Assembly: GCA_902786265.1 (NCBI GenBank)
Contig: CADACE010000024.1
Span: 1-64,000, forward strand
DNA from: an uncultured Chloroflexota bacterium
GTDB taxonomy: Bacteria; Chloroflexota; Anaerolineae; Anaerolineales; Anaerolineaceae
DNA length: 64,000 nt
Direction: 5' to 3'
Of the stretch, positions 1 to 9,300 are shown one piece after another (position 1 is the first letter of the stretch; the number at the start of each line of letters is the position of its first letter). The notes under the pieces are model-generated. The model was given only the letters and a program-made list of their open reading frames with translations. It had not been told where the DNA came from and made no database searches. A program made the translations under genes and the position numbers.

Positions 1-50
1 CTCTCGATCAGCTTTGTTTTCAGATCCAGTTCTATGTTATTTTGGAGCAT
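1..50 (-). CDS. Start of an unidentified gene, cut by the window edge
   Basis: An ATG on the minus strand at 50-48 follows an AGGTG ribosome-binding site at 56-60 and opens a frame that runs off the left edge. Only 16 complete codons are visible, reading MLQNNIELDLKTKLIE. It is divergent from the HTH gene that starts at 200, with an AT-rich shared control region between them (TATAAA/TATACT-like boxes near 75-95). Too little is visible to name a product. Confidence 0.5.
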   Translation of the reverse strand, partial: MLQNNIELDLKTKLIE

Positions 51-199
51 CCGTTCACCTCTTTCAAATATCAACCTATGACTTTATAAGTATAGCACGA
101 TCCTGTGAACTTTTCTACCATGCAGACAAAAAAGTCTGCGTTTCAAATTTCCATAGTCAAGAAAAAGTGACAAAAAAATAGGAAGTTCCTAAAATTATT

Positions 200-658
200 T
201 TGGGCAAAAAAAGGAAAGGAGCTTCCTATGACAAAAACTGTCTCAATTACCTGGATTCCAAACATTCCCATGAATTTAATGCCAAACGCTGCATGGTGCC
301 GGGTAAGCGAAAAGCATTTGTTCGTTGTCGTGACACGGTCTCATGTGAAAGATGTCCATACCTTGCCATTCGAAAGTTGCCGATCGAATCTTTGGAAACT
401 CGGATAGAAACCGGATGGGAACCATTGGCAGACGATCATGTAGAAAGGCAGGTCTTTTCGAAGTTGGAGTATGAAGACATCAAAGCGGTTATGGATAGAG
501 AGGACTTCTGCATTGCGCAGGCTTTTGAAATGAAGGAATTGCTGGGGTATTCCGTCGCTGAGATTGCAGAACATCTGAGAATCTCACAACCGCGGGTGTA
601 CCAGTTGGTTGCACGGGCTAAAGAGATAGGGAAAGAGTATCGGAAAGAAAACAAGTAA
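200..658 (+). CDS. Hypothetical protein with C-terminal helix-turn-helix
   Basis: A 152-residue basic protein. The last 50 residues (about 103-150) read as a helix-turn-helix like sigma-70 region 4 (GYSVAEIAEHLRISQPRVYQ), so DNA binding is likely. Residues 31-53 hold four cysteines, three of them close together (CRDTVSCERC), possibly a small metal site. I do not recognise the family. The start is uncertain: the frame opens with TTG at 200 after AGGAAG at 182-187, and the first internal ATG is at codon 31. A well-placed ATG at 228 (preceded by AAAGGAG) belongs to another frame that closes after about 60 codons. Two near-palindromes, AGGAAGTTCCT (181-191) and AGGAGCTTCCT (218-228), flank the start and could be an autoregulatory site. 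Confidence 0.6.
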   Translation: MGKKRKGASYDKNCLNYLDSKHSHEFNAKRCMVPGKRKAFVRCRDTVSCERCPYLAIRKLPIESLETRIETGWEPLADDHVERQVFSKLEYEDIKAVMDREDFCIAQAFEMKELLGYSVAEIAEHLRISQPRVYQLVARAKEIGKEYRKENK

Positions 659-673
659 ATACAAAAAATTGTT

Positions 674-700
674 GTACCGGTATGATATTCATGCCGGTAC
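674..700. repeat. Inverted repeat (11-bp stem) downstream of the HTH gene
   Basis: GTACCGGTATG at 674-684 pairs with CATGCCGGTAC at 690-700 around a 5-base ATATT loop, with one G-T wobble. It lies 16 bases after the HTH gene stop and no T-run follows. It could be a weak terminator, an RNA-processing hairpin or an operator for the truncated gene that starts at 740. Confidence 0.5.
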
Positions 701-739
701 ATCTCTTATATAATCATTTTCTCAATCCTAAAGGAGGGT

Positions 740-772
740 ATGACCATGATTTTGCAATCTTCCTGTCAGTAA
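740..772 (+). pseudogene. Ten-codon remnant of a gene start with a strong RBS
   Basis: AAGGAGGG at 731-738 sits just before ATG at 740, but the frame stops after ten codons (MTMILQSSCQ). Such a consensus ribosome-binding site on so short a frame, directly behind the HTH gene, suggests the beginning of a second gene of that operon whose body was lost. The break coincides with the TGTCAG at 764 that begins the repeat array described next. A true ten-residue leader peptide is the alternative. Confidence 0.35.
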
Positions 773-880
773 AATTATTTCCTCGACCTATCTAAAATAG
801 TAAATTCATTTTCTCGTTTTCGCTGAAATAGTAAAATCGTAGTCTCGTTTTTCAAAACAGCAAAATCAGAGCCACAACCT
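764..880. mobile_element. Possible IS21-type transposon end remnant (about 31-bp repeats)
   Basis: From TGTCAG at 764 onward a degenerate unit of 30-31 bases is repeated about three times. Each starts GTAAAATT/GTAAATTC/GTAAAATC and contains TTTCCTCG/TTTCTCG/AGTCTCG about 9 bases later, with a partial fourth copy beginning CAAAATC. IS21-family elements have TG...CA termini carrying several internal copies of such a short repeat, so this resembles one end of such an element. No istA or istB gene and no matching second end are visible. The rest of the gap to 986 shows nothing I can interpret. Confidence 0.3.
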
Positions 881-986
881 TCAATATCGATATGTTTCCA
901 CGGAAAGAAAAAGAGGGGCATCACTCGAAGCGGAAATTGCCTTTGTGACAAACACACTACTTGATTTCTAGCGTTTTTCCGGAATT

Positions 987-2450
987 TTATCCGTTATGTG
1001 TTAGTAGACAGACAGTCTCCACATGTTTCGTTCGCGGGAAGAGGTCGACCGGGCGGAGGCGGGTGAGGGTGTAACCGTGGTCAGATAATATGCGGCAGTC
1101 GCGGGCGGCGGTGGCGGGATCGCAGGATACCATGACGATGCGGTCCGGGTTCAGAGTGAGGACGGCCTGCAGTGTCTCCGGGGAACAGCCGCGACGGGGC
1201 GGGTCGAGGACGATCAGATCCGGATGAATTTTTTCACCGATCAGGGTTTCAGCGATTTTCCCGGCGTCCCCGCAGAGGAAGCGGGTATTGTTCAAGCCCA
1301 TCGCGGCGGCATTGCGGCGGGCGCTGCTGACGGCTTCGGGAACGATCTCCCCGCCGATGAGCTGGCAGCAGCCGGGAGCGATCGCAAGGCCGATGGTCCC
1401 CATGCCACAGTAAAGATCCAAGACCACATCATCGGCACTGACATCCGCATATTCCGCGGCGGTGCGGTAAAGCTTCTCCGCAGCCGGGGTGTTGACCTGA
1501 AAGAAGGACAGCGGTCCGATCTCTACCGGCACTCCGCAGATCCAGTCACGAATGAAAGGGGCTCCGCTCAGGAACCGCGGTGGACATGCCAACTCCACTG
1601 TACCGGATGAACGGCTGACGAGCATGCATACCGAACTGACAGCAGGGAATTCGGTGCGGATCCGTTCTGCCGCGGGGGTGAGTTTGTCTCCAATGTCTTC
1701 TGCCGTGACGATGCACAGCATGACCTCCCCGGTCAAACCGCTTTTTCTTAAAATTAACTGACGAACAATATTGTTGTCAGATCTTTTATCAGATAAAGTA
1801 TTTTTATAATTACTATTCTTAATATTATTTAATGTGTTTTGTTTATCGTATTTATTTTTACTGTAATATTTTGTTTTATTAAAAATTTTATTACTGTATT
1901 TTAAATAATCACTAATATTAAGATTTATTATATTAAGAAATTTACCTGCAATCTTAATGAAATCTTCAGGAATTAACAGGCAATTATCAACCGGAATGAT
2001 CTGATGGGTCTTCTCGGAATAAAACCCGGGAAACAGTTTTCCGTCCGCATCCGTTCCGACGGCAAACTCAACCTTATTGCGGTATGCTTCTGTCAAAGGG
2101 GAGGGAATGACCGGCTCACATTCAACATCAAAACCGCCGATCCGCCGGAATGCCTCCCGGACAAAACTACTCTTCTCAGCGAGCTCACGTTCATAGCGCA
2201 TCTGACGGAAACAGCAGCCCCCGCAGCGCTCCAATTCGGGACAATCCGGCTCGATCCGGTCGGGAGACGGCGAAAGGATCGAAAGGATGCGGGCTTCATA
2301 AAGGCGGCCTTTCTCCGCGGTGATCTCCGCAATCAGCCGGTCGCCCGGCACCGCACCGGCTGCAAACACCGTCTTGCCGTCCGGGGCCGTCCCGACACCC
2401 TTCCCGTTATTCGCCATCCGGCTGACCCCGATTTCCATCTTTTTTTCCAT
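987..2450 (-). CDS. 23S rRNA (uracil-5-)-methyltransferase RlmD/RumA family
   Basis: SAM-dependent enzyme of the TrmA/RlmD family that makes 5-methyluridine in RNA. Visible parts in order: N-terminal TRAM-like domain (about 1-60); iron-sulfur cysteines C70, C76 and C79 (CGGC) with the fourth at C157; SAM motif DLYCGMGTIG near 345-354; DPPRRG near 417; catalytic cysteine C443 in VSCDPATAARD. Length is 487 residues, longer than the usual 430-460, because residues about 165-230 are an Asn/Lys/Tyr-rich low-complexity insert of very AT-rich DNA (see the separate entry). The start follows GGAGA 11 bases upstream. Family assignment is firm; which uridine is modified (RlmD, RlmCD or TrmFO-like target) cannot be told. 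Confidence 0.88.
   Translation of the reverse strand: MEKKMEIGVSRMANNGKGVGTAPDGKTVFAAGAVPGDRLIAEITAEKGRLYEARILSILSPSPDRIEPDCPELERCGGCCFRQMRYERELAEKSSFVREAFRRIGGFDVECEPVIPSPLTEAYRNKVEFAVGTDADGKLFPGFYSEKTHQIIPVDNCLLIPEDFIKIAGKFLNIINLNISDYLKYSNKIFNKTKYYSKNKYDKQNTLNNIKNSNYKNTLSDKRSDNNIVRQLILRKSGLTGEVMLCIVTAEDIGDKLTPAAERIRTEFPAVSSVCMLVSRSSGTVELACPPRFLSGAPFIRDWICGVPVEIGPLSFFQVNTPAAEKLYRTAAEYADVSADDVVLDLYCGMGTIGLAIAPGCCQLIGGEIVPEAVSSARRNAAAMGLNNTRFLCGDAGKIAETLIGEKIHPDLIVLDPPRRGCSPETLQAVLTLNPDRIVMVSCDPATAARDCRILSDHGYTLTRLRPVDLFPRTKHVETVCLLTHNG
1761..1958 (-). other. AT-rich in-frame insert inside the RNA methyltransferase gene
   Basis: About 200 bases with very few G or C sit inside a GC-rich gene without breaking the frame. 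They encode roughly residues 165-230, dominated by N, K, Y, I and S, between the iron-sulfur/OB part and the catalytic part. The edge next to residue 230 holds a near-perfect palindrome, CTGACgAACAAT/ATTGTTGTCAG (about 1759-1781). In relatives only a short linker lies here. It may be a mobile or slippage-derived protein-coding insert. Confidence 0.6.
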
Positions 2451-2552
2451 GCTGTAGTAAATCTCCGTAATTCCGGGTTTAATGATAGTTACATCAAGAA
2501 TTTTGTGTTTAAATGATCGTTAAACGGCAAATAACGAAACAGTAATAAAACA

Positions 2553-3224
2553 TTATCCGCCCGGGGTTTTCCTGTTCAATTTCCAGAGCGCAAAGCTGAT
2601 GAGCCAGGTGATGATGGCGATGAGCGGCAGCACAATATACGCGCTCCTGACACCCAGGACGAAGAATCCATACCAGTCATATCCCTTATTAATGACGCCA
2701 TCCGTCATATGCGTAAGAGCTTCAGCCACATAATAGATCCCGTAAATCACCAGGGGAATGACCGCCGTAAAAGTATGTTTGAATTCTATTTTTGAACTCT
2801 TCTCAAAACACAAAAACACGATAATGCTCAGTACCGGGTTGACCAAATGGAGAAAAAAATTGCTCTTCTCGAACAGGGAAAAGAATCCGTAGGTCCTTCC
2901 CATGGTAGGCTCCAGGAAGAAAATCGTCACCAGCATGGTGAGTGTCACACCGACGGTCCCGGTCAGCTTGAGAACATAAGTCAAAACCGAGACATCAGCC
3001 TTTTCCCCTTTCAGCACTCTTCCCTGGTCAATCGCAGCCCAAAGCGCAAAGATCCCCATGAGAATGTTAGAATCCACCGTAAAGTATTTCAAAGAAGCAA
3101 GTTTTGCCGCTGACAAAACGCCCCCGTTGATACCGCTCATCATCCAGGAGATGGAAAAGATTTCAAACGCGGCAAGGCAGATATTCAGAATGTATGCCTT
3201 TTTCAGATCTTTCATGGCCATCAT
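2553..3224 (-). CDS. Pr6Pr-like integral membrane protein
   Basis: A 223-residue protein with about six membrane segments (near 10-30, 46-63, 82-102, 121-140, 150-170, 188-212). The motifs FTVDSN in the second segment and LHLVNPVLS in the fourth resemble the Pr6Pr/FAR-17a-like membrane family, whose function is poorly known. It starts 3 bases after the nitroreductase stop, so the two are probably co-transcribed from upstream of 3818. No regulator is adjacent. Assignment to Pr6Pr is by motif and topology only. Confidence 0.6.
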   Translation of the reverse strand: MMAMKDLKKAYILNICLAAFEIFSISWMMSGINGGVLSAAKLASLKYFTVDSNILMGIFALWAAIDQGRVLKGEKADVSVLTYVLKLTGTVGVTLTMLVTIFFLEPTMGRTYGFFSLFEKSNFFLHLVNPVLSIIVFLCFEKSSKIEFKHTFTAVIPLVIYGIYYVAEALTHMTDGVINKGYDWYGFFVLGVRSAYIVLPLIAIITWLISFALWKLNRKTPGG

Positions 3225-3227
3225 ACA

Positions 3228-3818
3228 TCAATCCGATATCCGGGTCACGGGATTGCCCGTGCGGGGAAGCGGCGTACGGTTGGGAAGACCCTCCGCAGGA
3301 TAACCAAGCGCCAGGGCGCCTGTGACGGTCTCGTCCTCCGAAAGTCCCAGCCCGTACAAATACTCACGCACCGCTTCATCCTCATCCAGCCAGTGCAGCT
3401 GGTTGATCCAGCAGGAACCGAGATCCAGGGCGTTCGCCGCGATCATCATGTTTTCCAGGGCACAGGCGGAATCCGCCATCGCGTTGCCGTAGCCTTTTTT
3501 GTTGGCGGTCACGATCAGTACCGGAGCATTGTAGTGAAAAACATAACCGCCGCGTCTTGAGGCATTGATGGAATTTTTCAAAGAAGCATAGAGGTCTTCC
3601 CGGATTTCCATATTCGCGAAAGCTGTCTGAACGATCCACGCCAGCTCGGATAAGATCTCCGCCTTCGTGATCAGGATAAAATGCGTCGTCTGGCTGTTTC
3701 CGCCGCTCGGAGCAGATCTGCCCGCTTCGACGACCTGATCGATCAACGCGTTATCCGGCAGCACCGCCTGATATTTTCTTGTGCTCCGTCTTGTCAAAAT
3801 AGCTTCCAATGCGTCCAT
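3228..3818 (-). CDS. Nitroreductase family protein
   Basis: A 196-residue FMN-dependent oxidoreductase of the nitroreductase superfamily, cytoplasmic, using NAD(P)H to reduce nitro or quinone-like compounds or flavins. RRSTRKY (10-16) and SAPSGGNSQ (near 36) are the classical FMN phosphate and ring-binding segments. The C-terminal half has LGSCWINQLHW and ALGYPAEG, as usual for the family. A GGAGG site precedes the ATG. It leads a two-gene unit with the membrane protein downstream. The substrate cannot be predicted. Confidence 0.85.
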   Translation of the reverse strand: MDALEAILTRRSTRKYQAVLPDNALIDQVVEAGRSAPSGGNSQTTHFILITKAEILSELAWIVQTAFANMEIREDLYASLKNSINASRRGGYVFHYNAPVLIVTANKKGYGNAMADSACALENMMIAANALDLGSCWINQLHWLDEDEAVREYLYGLGLSEDETVTGALALGYPAEGLPNRTPLPRTGNPVTRISD

Positions 3819-3968
3819 AAATACCTCCTGAACAACAGTGTAAAGATGTTTTTATAAACTCTGATTATAACTTCAGTCTCTGCGAAATCATATAACTGAG
3901 AGGGAACGGTTAACAGCCGGAACCATCCGATTTCGGCTGTTTGAGAGATTTTTTCTCTGAATATACGC

Positions 3969-5069
3969 TTATTTTTTCTTCTTTTTCCGCTTCCTATTCG
4001 GAAGCTTCCGCGGATCAGCGGAGGGACTGCTACGCGGACTGTCTTTCGTCACGGGGTCATCCATACACTGTCCTGAACCGGGCCGGCTGCTGTATTGGTT
4101 CCGGCTGTCAAGAGGTTTCCGGGGATCCTGTACCGGAATATCCTGCCGATCCGGTCCTTCATCACCGCATTCCCCGTCATCCGGGAGAATTTCGGGGAAT
4201 TCGGATTCCGGAACTGTACCTCCCCGGCATGATTCCGGCCCATCCGCTTCCGTTACGTTTTCCGCCGGAAGACTCTCATCCGCAGTCATTATCGATTTTT
4301 CCCGGGTAATCGCGTCGATCAGATCCCAATCCGGTTTTGTATCCCAGATACCGGCGATATCCTCGATCATTTTACGGTATTCCATTTCCCGTTTTTCTGC
4401 CTCTGCTTCCCGCTTCAGCATCTCGCGGGCCATGGTTCCCAGTATGGGCATGGCATTCGGATTCGCGCGCAGGCTTGCCGGAATTTCGTCCGGACTGCCT
4501 TGATTCGTGCGTTTTTCCCCTTTGAAGGTTTCCGCCTGTTCCAGCATGGCATCTGTGTTGATCTTTCCGGCTTTGATATTTTGGATCTTGACCTCCGTCG
4601 CTTTCAGACGGTTTCCAAGCCCAAACCAGCGAAATTCCCAATTCAGATAGGTAATGCCGAGCAGATTGTTGTCCTGATAGATACCCTCAAACGCCGCATG
4701 GGCTTTACGCAGGTGGAAGGAAACCATCCCGACCAGATCCCTGATGCTCAGGTCAGCAAGATCCGGGAAAGCCATTTCCTTTTGTTCCATGACAGCTTTG
4801 GTGAGACAGAAGCTGCCCAGCTGCCGGATATTTTTTTCCAGCTGCACACACAGCTTCAGATAATTCTCGGAAAAACGGTTCGCGGTGCAGGCATGGTAGT
4901 AGGTTTTCCGCGTATCCCGCCATAAAGCGGCCGCGGTTTCCTCAAATTCGAAAGGAGCGTCGCTGAATTCATTCCAGGCTTCATCCGGCAGGTCTGCCGC
5001 TTTCACGCCGGCATCGATCCCGTGATATTCCTGCCCGGACGGCATGAATTCCGTCAAATCTTTGTCCAT
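3969..5069 (-). CDS. Hypothetical protein with a lysine-rich C-terminus
   Basis: A 366-residue soluble protein of unknown family. Residues 1-200 look globular and helical (LSIRDLVGMVSFHLRKAHAA and similar), residues 200-240 may form a charged coiled coil, and 260-350 is a disordered acidic/proline-rich stretch. It ends in KRKKKKK. The ATG follows an AGGAGG-type site. An AT-rich gap of about 90 bases upstream probably holds its own promoter. The basic tail suggests binding to nucleic acid or acidic membrane, but that is only inference. Confidence 0.65.
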   Translation of the reverse strand: MDKDLTEFMPSGQEYHGIDAGVKAADLPDEAWNEFSDAPFEFEETAAALWRDTRKTYYHACTANRFSENYLKLCVQLEKNIRQLGSFCLTKAVMEQKEMAFPDLADLSIRDLVGMVSFHLRKAHAAFEGIYQDNNLLGITYLNWEFRWFGLGNRLKATEVKIQNIKAGKINTDAMLEQAETFKGEKRTNQGSPDEIPASLRANPNAMPILGTMAREMLKREAEAEKREMEYRKMIEDIAGIWDTKPDWDLIDAITREKSIMTADESLPAENVTEADGPESCRGGTVPESEFPEILPDDGECGDEGPDRQDIPVQDPRKPLDSRNQYSSRPGSGQCMDDPVTKDSPRSSPSADPRKLPNRKRKKKKK

Positions 5070-5256
5070 ATTCAGGCTCCTCCTTTCGAATTAATTTTAT
5101 TAATTTTTTTCTAATTTCAGGTATTATAGTGTGATCCAAGCGGCTTGTCAAGGAAATTTTTGATTTTAGTTATTATTTTCTGAATATGTTATATAAACAT
5201 GAACAATAATCAAATCATAAGAACATAAATAATTCTTTTGATATCCTTCCGGACAT

Positions 5257-5290
5257 AAAAAACTCATGGACATTTCAGCACATCCATGAG
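5257..5290 (-). terminator. Rho-independent terminator after the GT2 gene
   Basis: On the minus strand CTCATGGA (5290-5283) pairs with TCCATGAG (5270-5263) around a 12-base loop, followed by six T (5262-5257). It lies about 65 bases past the stop of the glycosyltransferase gene. Confidence 0.8.
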
Positions 5291-5355
5291 TACCTTTCAA
5301 TTTTATCCATATAAGGGAACAATTCCACAGACGCGAAACCGTCCCCGCTGTTGTA

Positions 5356-6276
5356 TCATTTCTGTTTGATCTGTTTGGCGATCGTTTCCCGGGTCTTGCG
5401 CAGGTTATTCTTGAGCACATCCAGGATCATGCCGGAGCAGAAGAACAGCAGCGAGGCAATATAGAGGAAAATGCTGACAAAAAGCGTCGGGAAACGCTGG
5501 ACCAGATGGGTCATGGCGTAATCGTGCAGCACCGGGATCACAAGAATGGTCCCGAGGATAAAACAAATCAATGCCAGCACATTGAAAAACAGCAGCGGTT
5601 TATAATCACGGAACAGCATGACGATCATCTTAAGAACACGGAAACCGTCCGAAAAAGTATTCAGCTTGGATTCGCTGCCCGCGGGACGGTCACGATATTC
5701 CACCGGGATCTCACGGACCAGATAATTGCCGTCCAGGGCAAAAAGCGACATCTCCGTCTCCACTTCAAAACCTTTGGAAAGCAGCGGATATTCCTTTACA
5801 AACTTGCGGTTCATAGCCCGGTATCCGGTCATGATGTCCTGAAGGTCACCGTCAAACAGGTTATTGACCAGCCAGCGGACCAGTTTGTTGCCGAAATCAT
5901 GGAACGGGCGCTTGTTTTCCTCAAAATATGTGGTGTTCAGCCGGTCGCCGATCACCATATCCGCTTTACCCTCAAGGACAAGCTGCTCCATCTTCGGGGC
6001 ATCTTCCGCAGGATAGGTATCATCGGCATCCACCATGATATAGCAGTCCGCTTCAATATCACTGAACATGGACCGCAGCACATTTCCCTTCCCCTGCCTG
6101 TATTCGTACCGAACGATCGCTCCGGCTTTGCGTGCGATTTCATCGGAGCCGTCTGTGGAATTATTGTCATAGACATATATATCGGCATCCGGAAGGACAC
6201 GTTTAAAATCCAGAATCACCTTTTCAATAGTCGGAGACTCATTATAACAGGGGATCAACACCGCGGTTTTACTCAT
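5356..6276 (-). CDS. GT2 glycosyltransferase, polyprenyl-phosphate mannose/glucose synthase type
   Basis: A 306-residue membrane-associated glycosyltransferase of family 2. The GT-A domain spans about 1-225: IPCYNE near 8-13, the nucleotide-sugar/metal motif DADD at 83-86 and GYRAMNR near 151-157. Two membrane segments follow (about 232-252 and 268-290). This is the DPM1-like arrangement of enzymes that transfer a sugar from a nucleotide to undecaprenyl or other polyprenyl phosphate on the inner membrane face. It is the last gene of the minus-strand run that starts at 14786, but a 110-base repeat-bearing gap separates it from its neighbour. The sugar is not predictable. Confidence 0.82.
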   Translation of the reverse strand: MSKTAVLIPCYNESPTIEKVILDFKRVLPDADIYVYDNNSTDGSDEIARKAGAIVRYEYRQGKGNVLRSMFSDIEADCYIMVDADDTYPAEDAPKMEQLVLEGKADMVIGDRLNTTYFEENKRPFHDFGNKLVRWLVNNLFDGDLQDIMTGYRAMNRKFVKEYPLLSKGFEVETEMSLFALDGNYLVREIPVEYRDRPAGSESKLNTFSDGFRVLKMIVMLFRDYKPLLFFNVLALICFILGTILVIPVLHDYAMTHLVQRFPTLFVSIFLYIASLLFFCSGMILDVLKNNLRKTRETIAKQIKQK

Positions 6277-6299
6277 ACACTTAACATTCCTTATTATTA

Positions 6300-6386
6300 C
6301 AGTTGTCAGCTGTCAGTGATCAGCTCTCAGCAAATATGCCTAAAGTATAAGTTTATTTCTTATTTCTTATTTCTTATTTCTTACTT
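6300..6386. repeat. Heptamer-periodic intergenic repeat
   Basis: The gap between the coiled-coil gene and the GT2 gene is filled by two runs with a 7-base period. The first is AGTTGTC/AGCTGTC/AGTGATC/AGCTCTC (from about 6301). The second is TTATTTC repeated about four times (6353-6386). Related runs occur at 23.4, 26.7, 41.1 and 59.9 kb. The second run ends exactly where the stop codon of the coiled-coil gene begins. Confidence 0.75.
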
Positions 6387-9300
6387 TTAACCGATCCCAA
6401 GCTGCTCGGCGATCCATGGCAGATAGTAGTACAGGGCACCCAGGATGATAACGATCGAGATCACCAGCGCAATGAGCAGGCTTCTTCTCCTGCGGTAGCG
6501 GCGGATCGTTTCCACGGTCTCATCCAGCGCCTTCTTTTCCGAATCCACCAGCGCGATCATCGTGATCTTGTCGATCTCCTCCTCCACCTCATGGATGCGT
6601 GAACTGCGGATCTTTCCCGGCGCTTTATAGCAGCCATTGATCTGCTGCAGCGTCTGGCGGACCCTTGTACGGCGTTCCAGCCATTTGTTTTCTCTCGCAA
6701 GAGTCGGCTGGATCTCGATCAGCAGCGGAGGGATCGTCTCATATAAAGTCTTCCCGACCCGCCGGATCTGGTACAGCGGTTCCACGGAAAACACTTCCTG
6801 CGGGAATTCAATACCGAAGTCAAATTCCGTAATCATTTCCGCCCAGCGCAGGACTTCATCCAGATAGGTCAGCGCCCGCAGATAGGCATTCGTCTCCGGA
6901 TCTACACCGATCTCTTTTTCCAGAATAAGCCGCTGATGCTGCAGCTCCGTTTCCAGCTGGAAGATCTTCTCCCCGTCCGGAACACTGGCAGCGAAGATCT
7001 CATCCAGACGCGCCACGATCGTATCCGTACGGCTGCGGTTGGGATCAAAGATGCGCTGTACTTCCTGATATTTTTTGTCCAGCCCGTCAATGCGCCGTTC
7101 CGCACCTTCCTTCATCGCGCTCAGCCATCCCGGATAACCCTGCAGACTTTCATTCGTGAAGGAGCTTAGGATACGCTTCGCGGACCGGAAATCCCCCATC
7201 CGGGCAAACCCATCCGCCTGATCGATCACTGTCCGCAGAGAAGAATACATCCGCTCAACCGTACCGAGCTCAGCCTTCATGCCCATGATCTCGGAGCGGT
7301 TATTATTGATCCAGCTCCGTCCTTCGATCCGTTTCAGAATATCGCCCGCTTCCCCAAGACCTTCCGGTCCTGACAGCAGCTGATTGCGGAAGGAAGTCTG
7401 CAGCTGAGCGAACTCCCCGCTCTCCTGATCGATCAGCTGGTTCACTGCAGACTCCAGCTCCCCGATCTGACCGAGCAGCTCCAGATCCCGGATGTTCCGC
7501 TTGTCAACACGCTGCAGACGCTCCCGGATATAGCGGACCTGTGCCGCCCCCTTTTCATCCAGAACCACATTCGTCCCGAAATCCGCGTCAAGGAACGACT
7601 GCAGTTCACGCACATCCTTCTCCTCATCCTCACGTTTGGAGACAATAGACTTCTGCAGCTGGGCACCCTCAACCGTATAAAAGAACTCCAGCGCCTGACC
7701 GATCAGCTCTTCCGCTTTGATCAGCTCATCACGTTCAAAAGCCGCCCTCGCCTCACCGCGCAGCCGTTCAGACTGTTCGATACGGTACGCCTGCTCGATC
7801 TTATCCGCCAATATCTGAACCTGCTGATCCCCCCGCTCATCCTCTGAGATCTTATTATTGATGAAATCCACCCCCGCGGCATAATTGCCCAGGTCATAAA
7901 ACCCCTGCAGGCTCTCCAGAATCAGATTGATCTGGCGTCCCCGGTCATTCCGCTGATTAAACCCCGCGATTGTCGCGGAAATCTCATGCTGAAGATCCGC
8001 ATTCCCGCTCTCCTGCGCGATACGCGACGCCCGCGCGAAGTACGCCCCCTTATCCGTTTCACTCGATTTATCGGAAAGACCCGCACCCCGCCAGAACGAA
8101 GCCAGCAGACCCTTCACCGCCGGAAGCTCATACAGCGGACTCCCCTCAAGCCCTTCCGCACTCTGGATCGCTTCCGAAGTCGGACCCGAAGCCGACAGCG
8201 CCTTGAAAATGTTGATCTGTTCCGCCGAATCATGCACCATCTGCATCCGCGTCAACGTCCGCTGAACCGCAGCAGCTCTCTCCGGAGGCTGGGCGCTCTC
8301 TTCATCCCCGTAAAGATCCGCGATCGACTTCGCCAGGCTCTTCGCGCTCTCCAGATCCCCGTCGGTGCACACCAGCGTATTCACAGCCTGATCGCTCAGC
8401 CGCGTCAGCTCATCCATCATCGACCCCGACTTCCGCGAAACACCTTCCGCCCGGTTGATCTTCTTCAGCTGCTCTGTCAGAAACGCCTTCTGCTCATCTG
8501 TACTGAAATACGGCGTCACTCCGTCCAGACGCGACGCCGCCCCCTGCGGATCCCCCTTCTGCAGATCATTATCGATATCAAACGCCGTCCGTTCCATCAG
8601 ATAACTCACCGAAGCCCCGTACCGCTCCGCGATCTCCTGATGCAGCTGCTCAAGCCCCGGCGCGTGCGGATCATCCCGCAGACAATTGTCCAGCGTCGTC
8701 TTCCACGAAAACAGCTTATTCAGCGTCAGATCATCCTCATTATAAAAATCGCGGCGGATCCTCTCGATCTCTCCCCGCACCCGCGACCGCGTCTCCTGAG
8801 CCTGCTCCAGTTCCCCCCGGAGCTGGTTGATCCAGTCCGTGACGGAAGTCGGAAGCGGAACCTCTCCCAGATAATCGTCTTCCCCTGCCCCCGCAGGCTT
8901 TCCTGTCTCCGATGCCATCCGGATATTCGATTCCGCCGCGCCCAGCTCACCTTCATCCAGAGCAAGCTTCGCCTGCCGGCAATATTCCTCTGCCCGGTTC
9001 GCTACTTCTGCCAGTATGTCCGACTGCAGACGCTGATTCTTCTCCCGCAGTTCCCCGATCCGCGACCGCGCCTGGATCGCCTGCTCCGAATCCGGCTCCA
9101 GCTTCTCATATTCCTGAATCAAAACCGTCAGCAGACGCGAATTGTTATTGATCAAAACCCGCAGATTCTTATTCTCCGCGTCCTCAAGCGACCGGATCGA
9201 CTGCTCCAGCCGGATGATCTCCTGCGACGCCGACGGAGTCAGCCGGTACGTCCATGAAGACCCGTCCGCCCGCACCATCATCCGCAGCAGCGCTTCCCGC

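Noticed and set aside
228..406. Plus-strand frame from ATG 228 with a good AAAGGAG site
   Set aside because: It closes after about 60 codons and overlaps the longer frame whose C-terminus has a clear helix-turn-helix; kept only as a doubt about the start.
775..957. 60-codon minus-strand frame near the IS21-like repeats
   Set aside because: It is made from the repeat array itself and has no start signal.
5166..5420. 84-codon minus-strand frame after the GT2 gene
   Set aside because: Overlaps the GT2 end in another frame and runs through its terminator.
7986..9257. 423-codon plus-strand frame opposite the coiled-coil gene
   Set aside because: Arg/Leu/Pro-rich composition with no domain pattern and no ribosome-binding site; it mirrors the codon use of the minus-strand gene.
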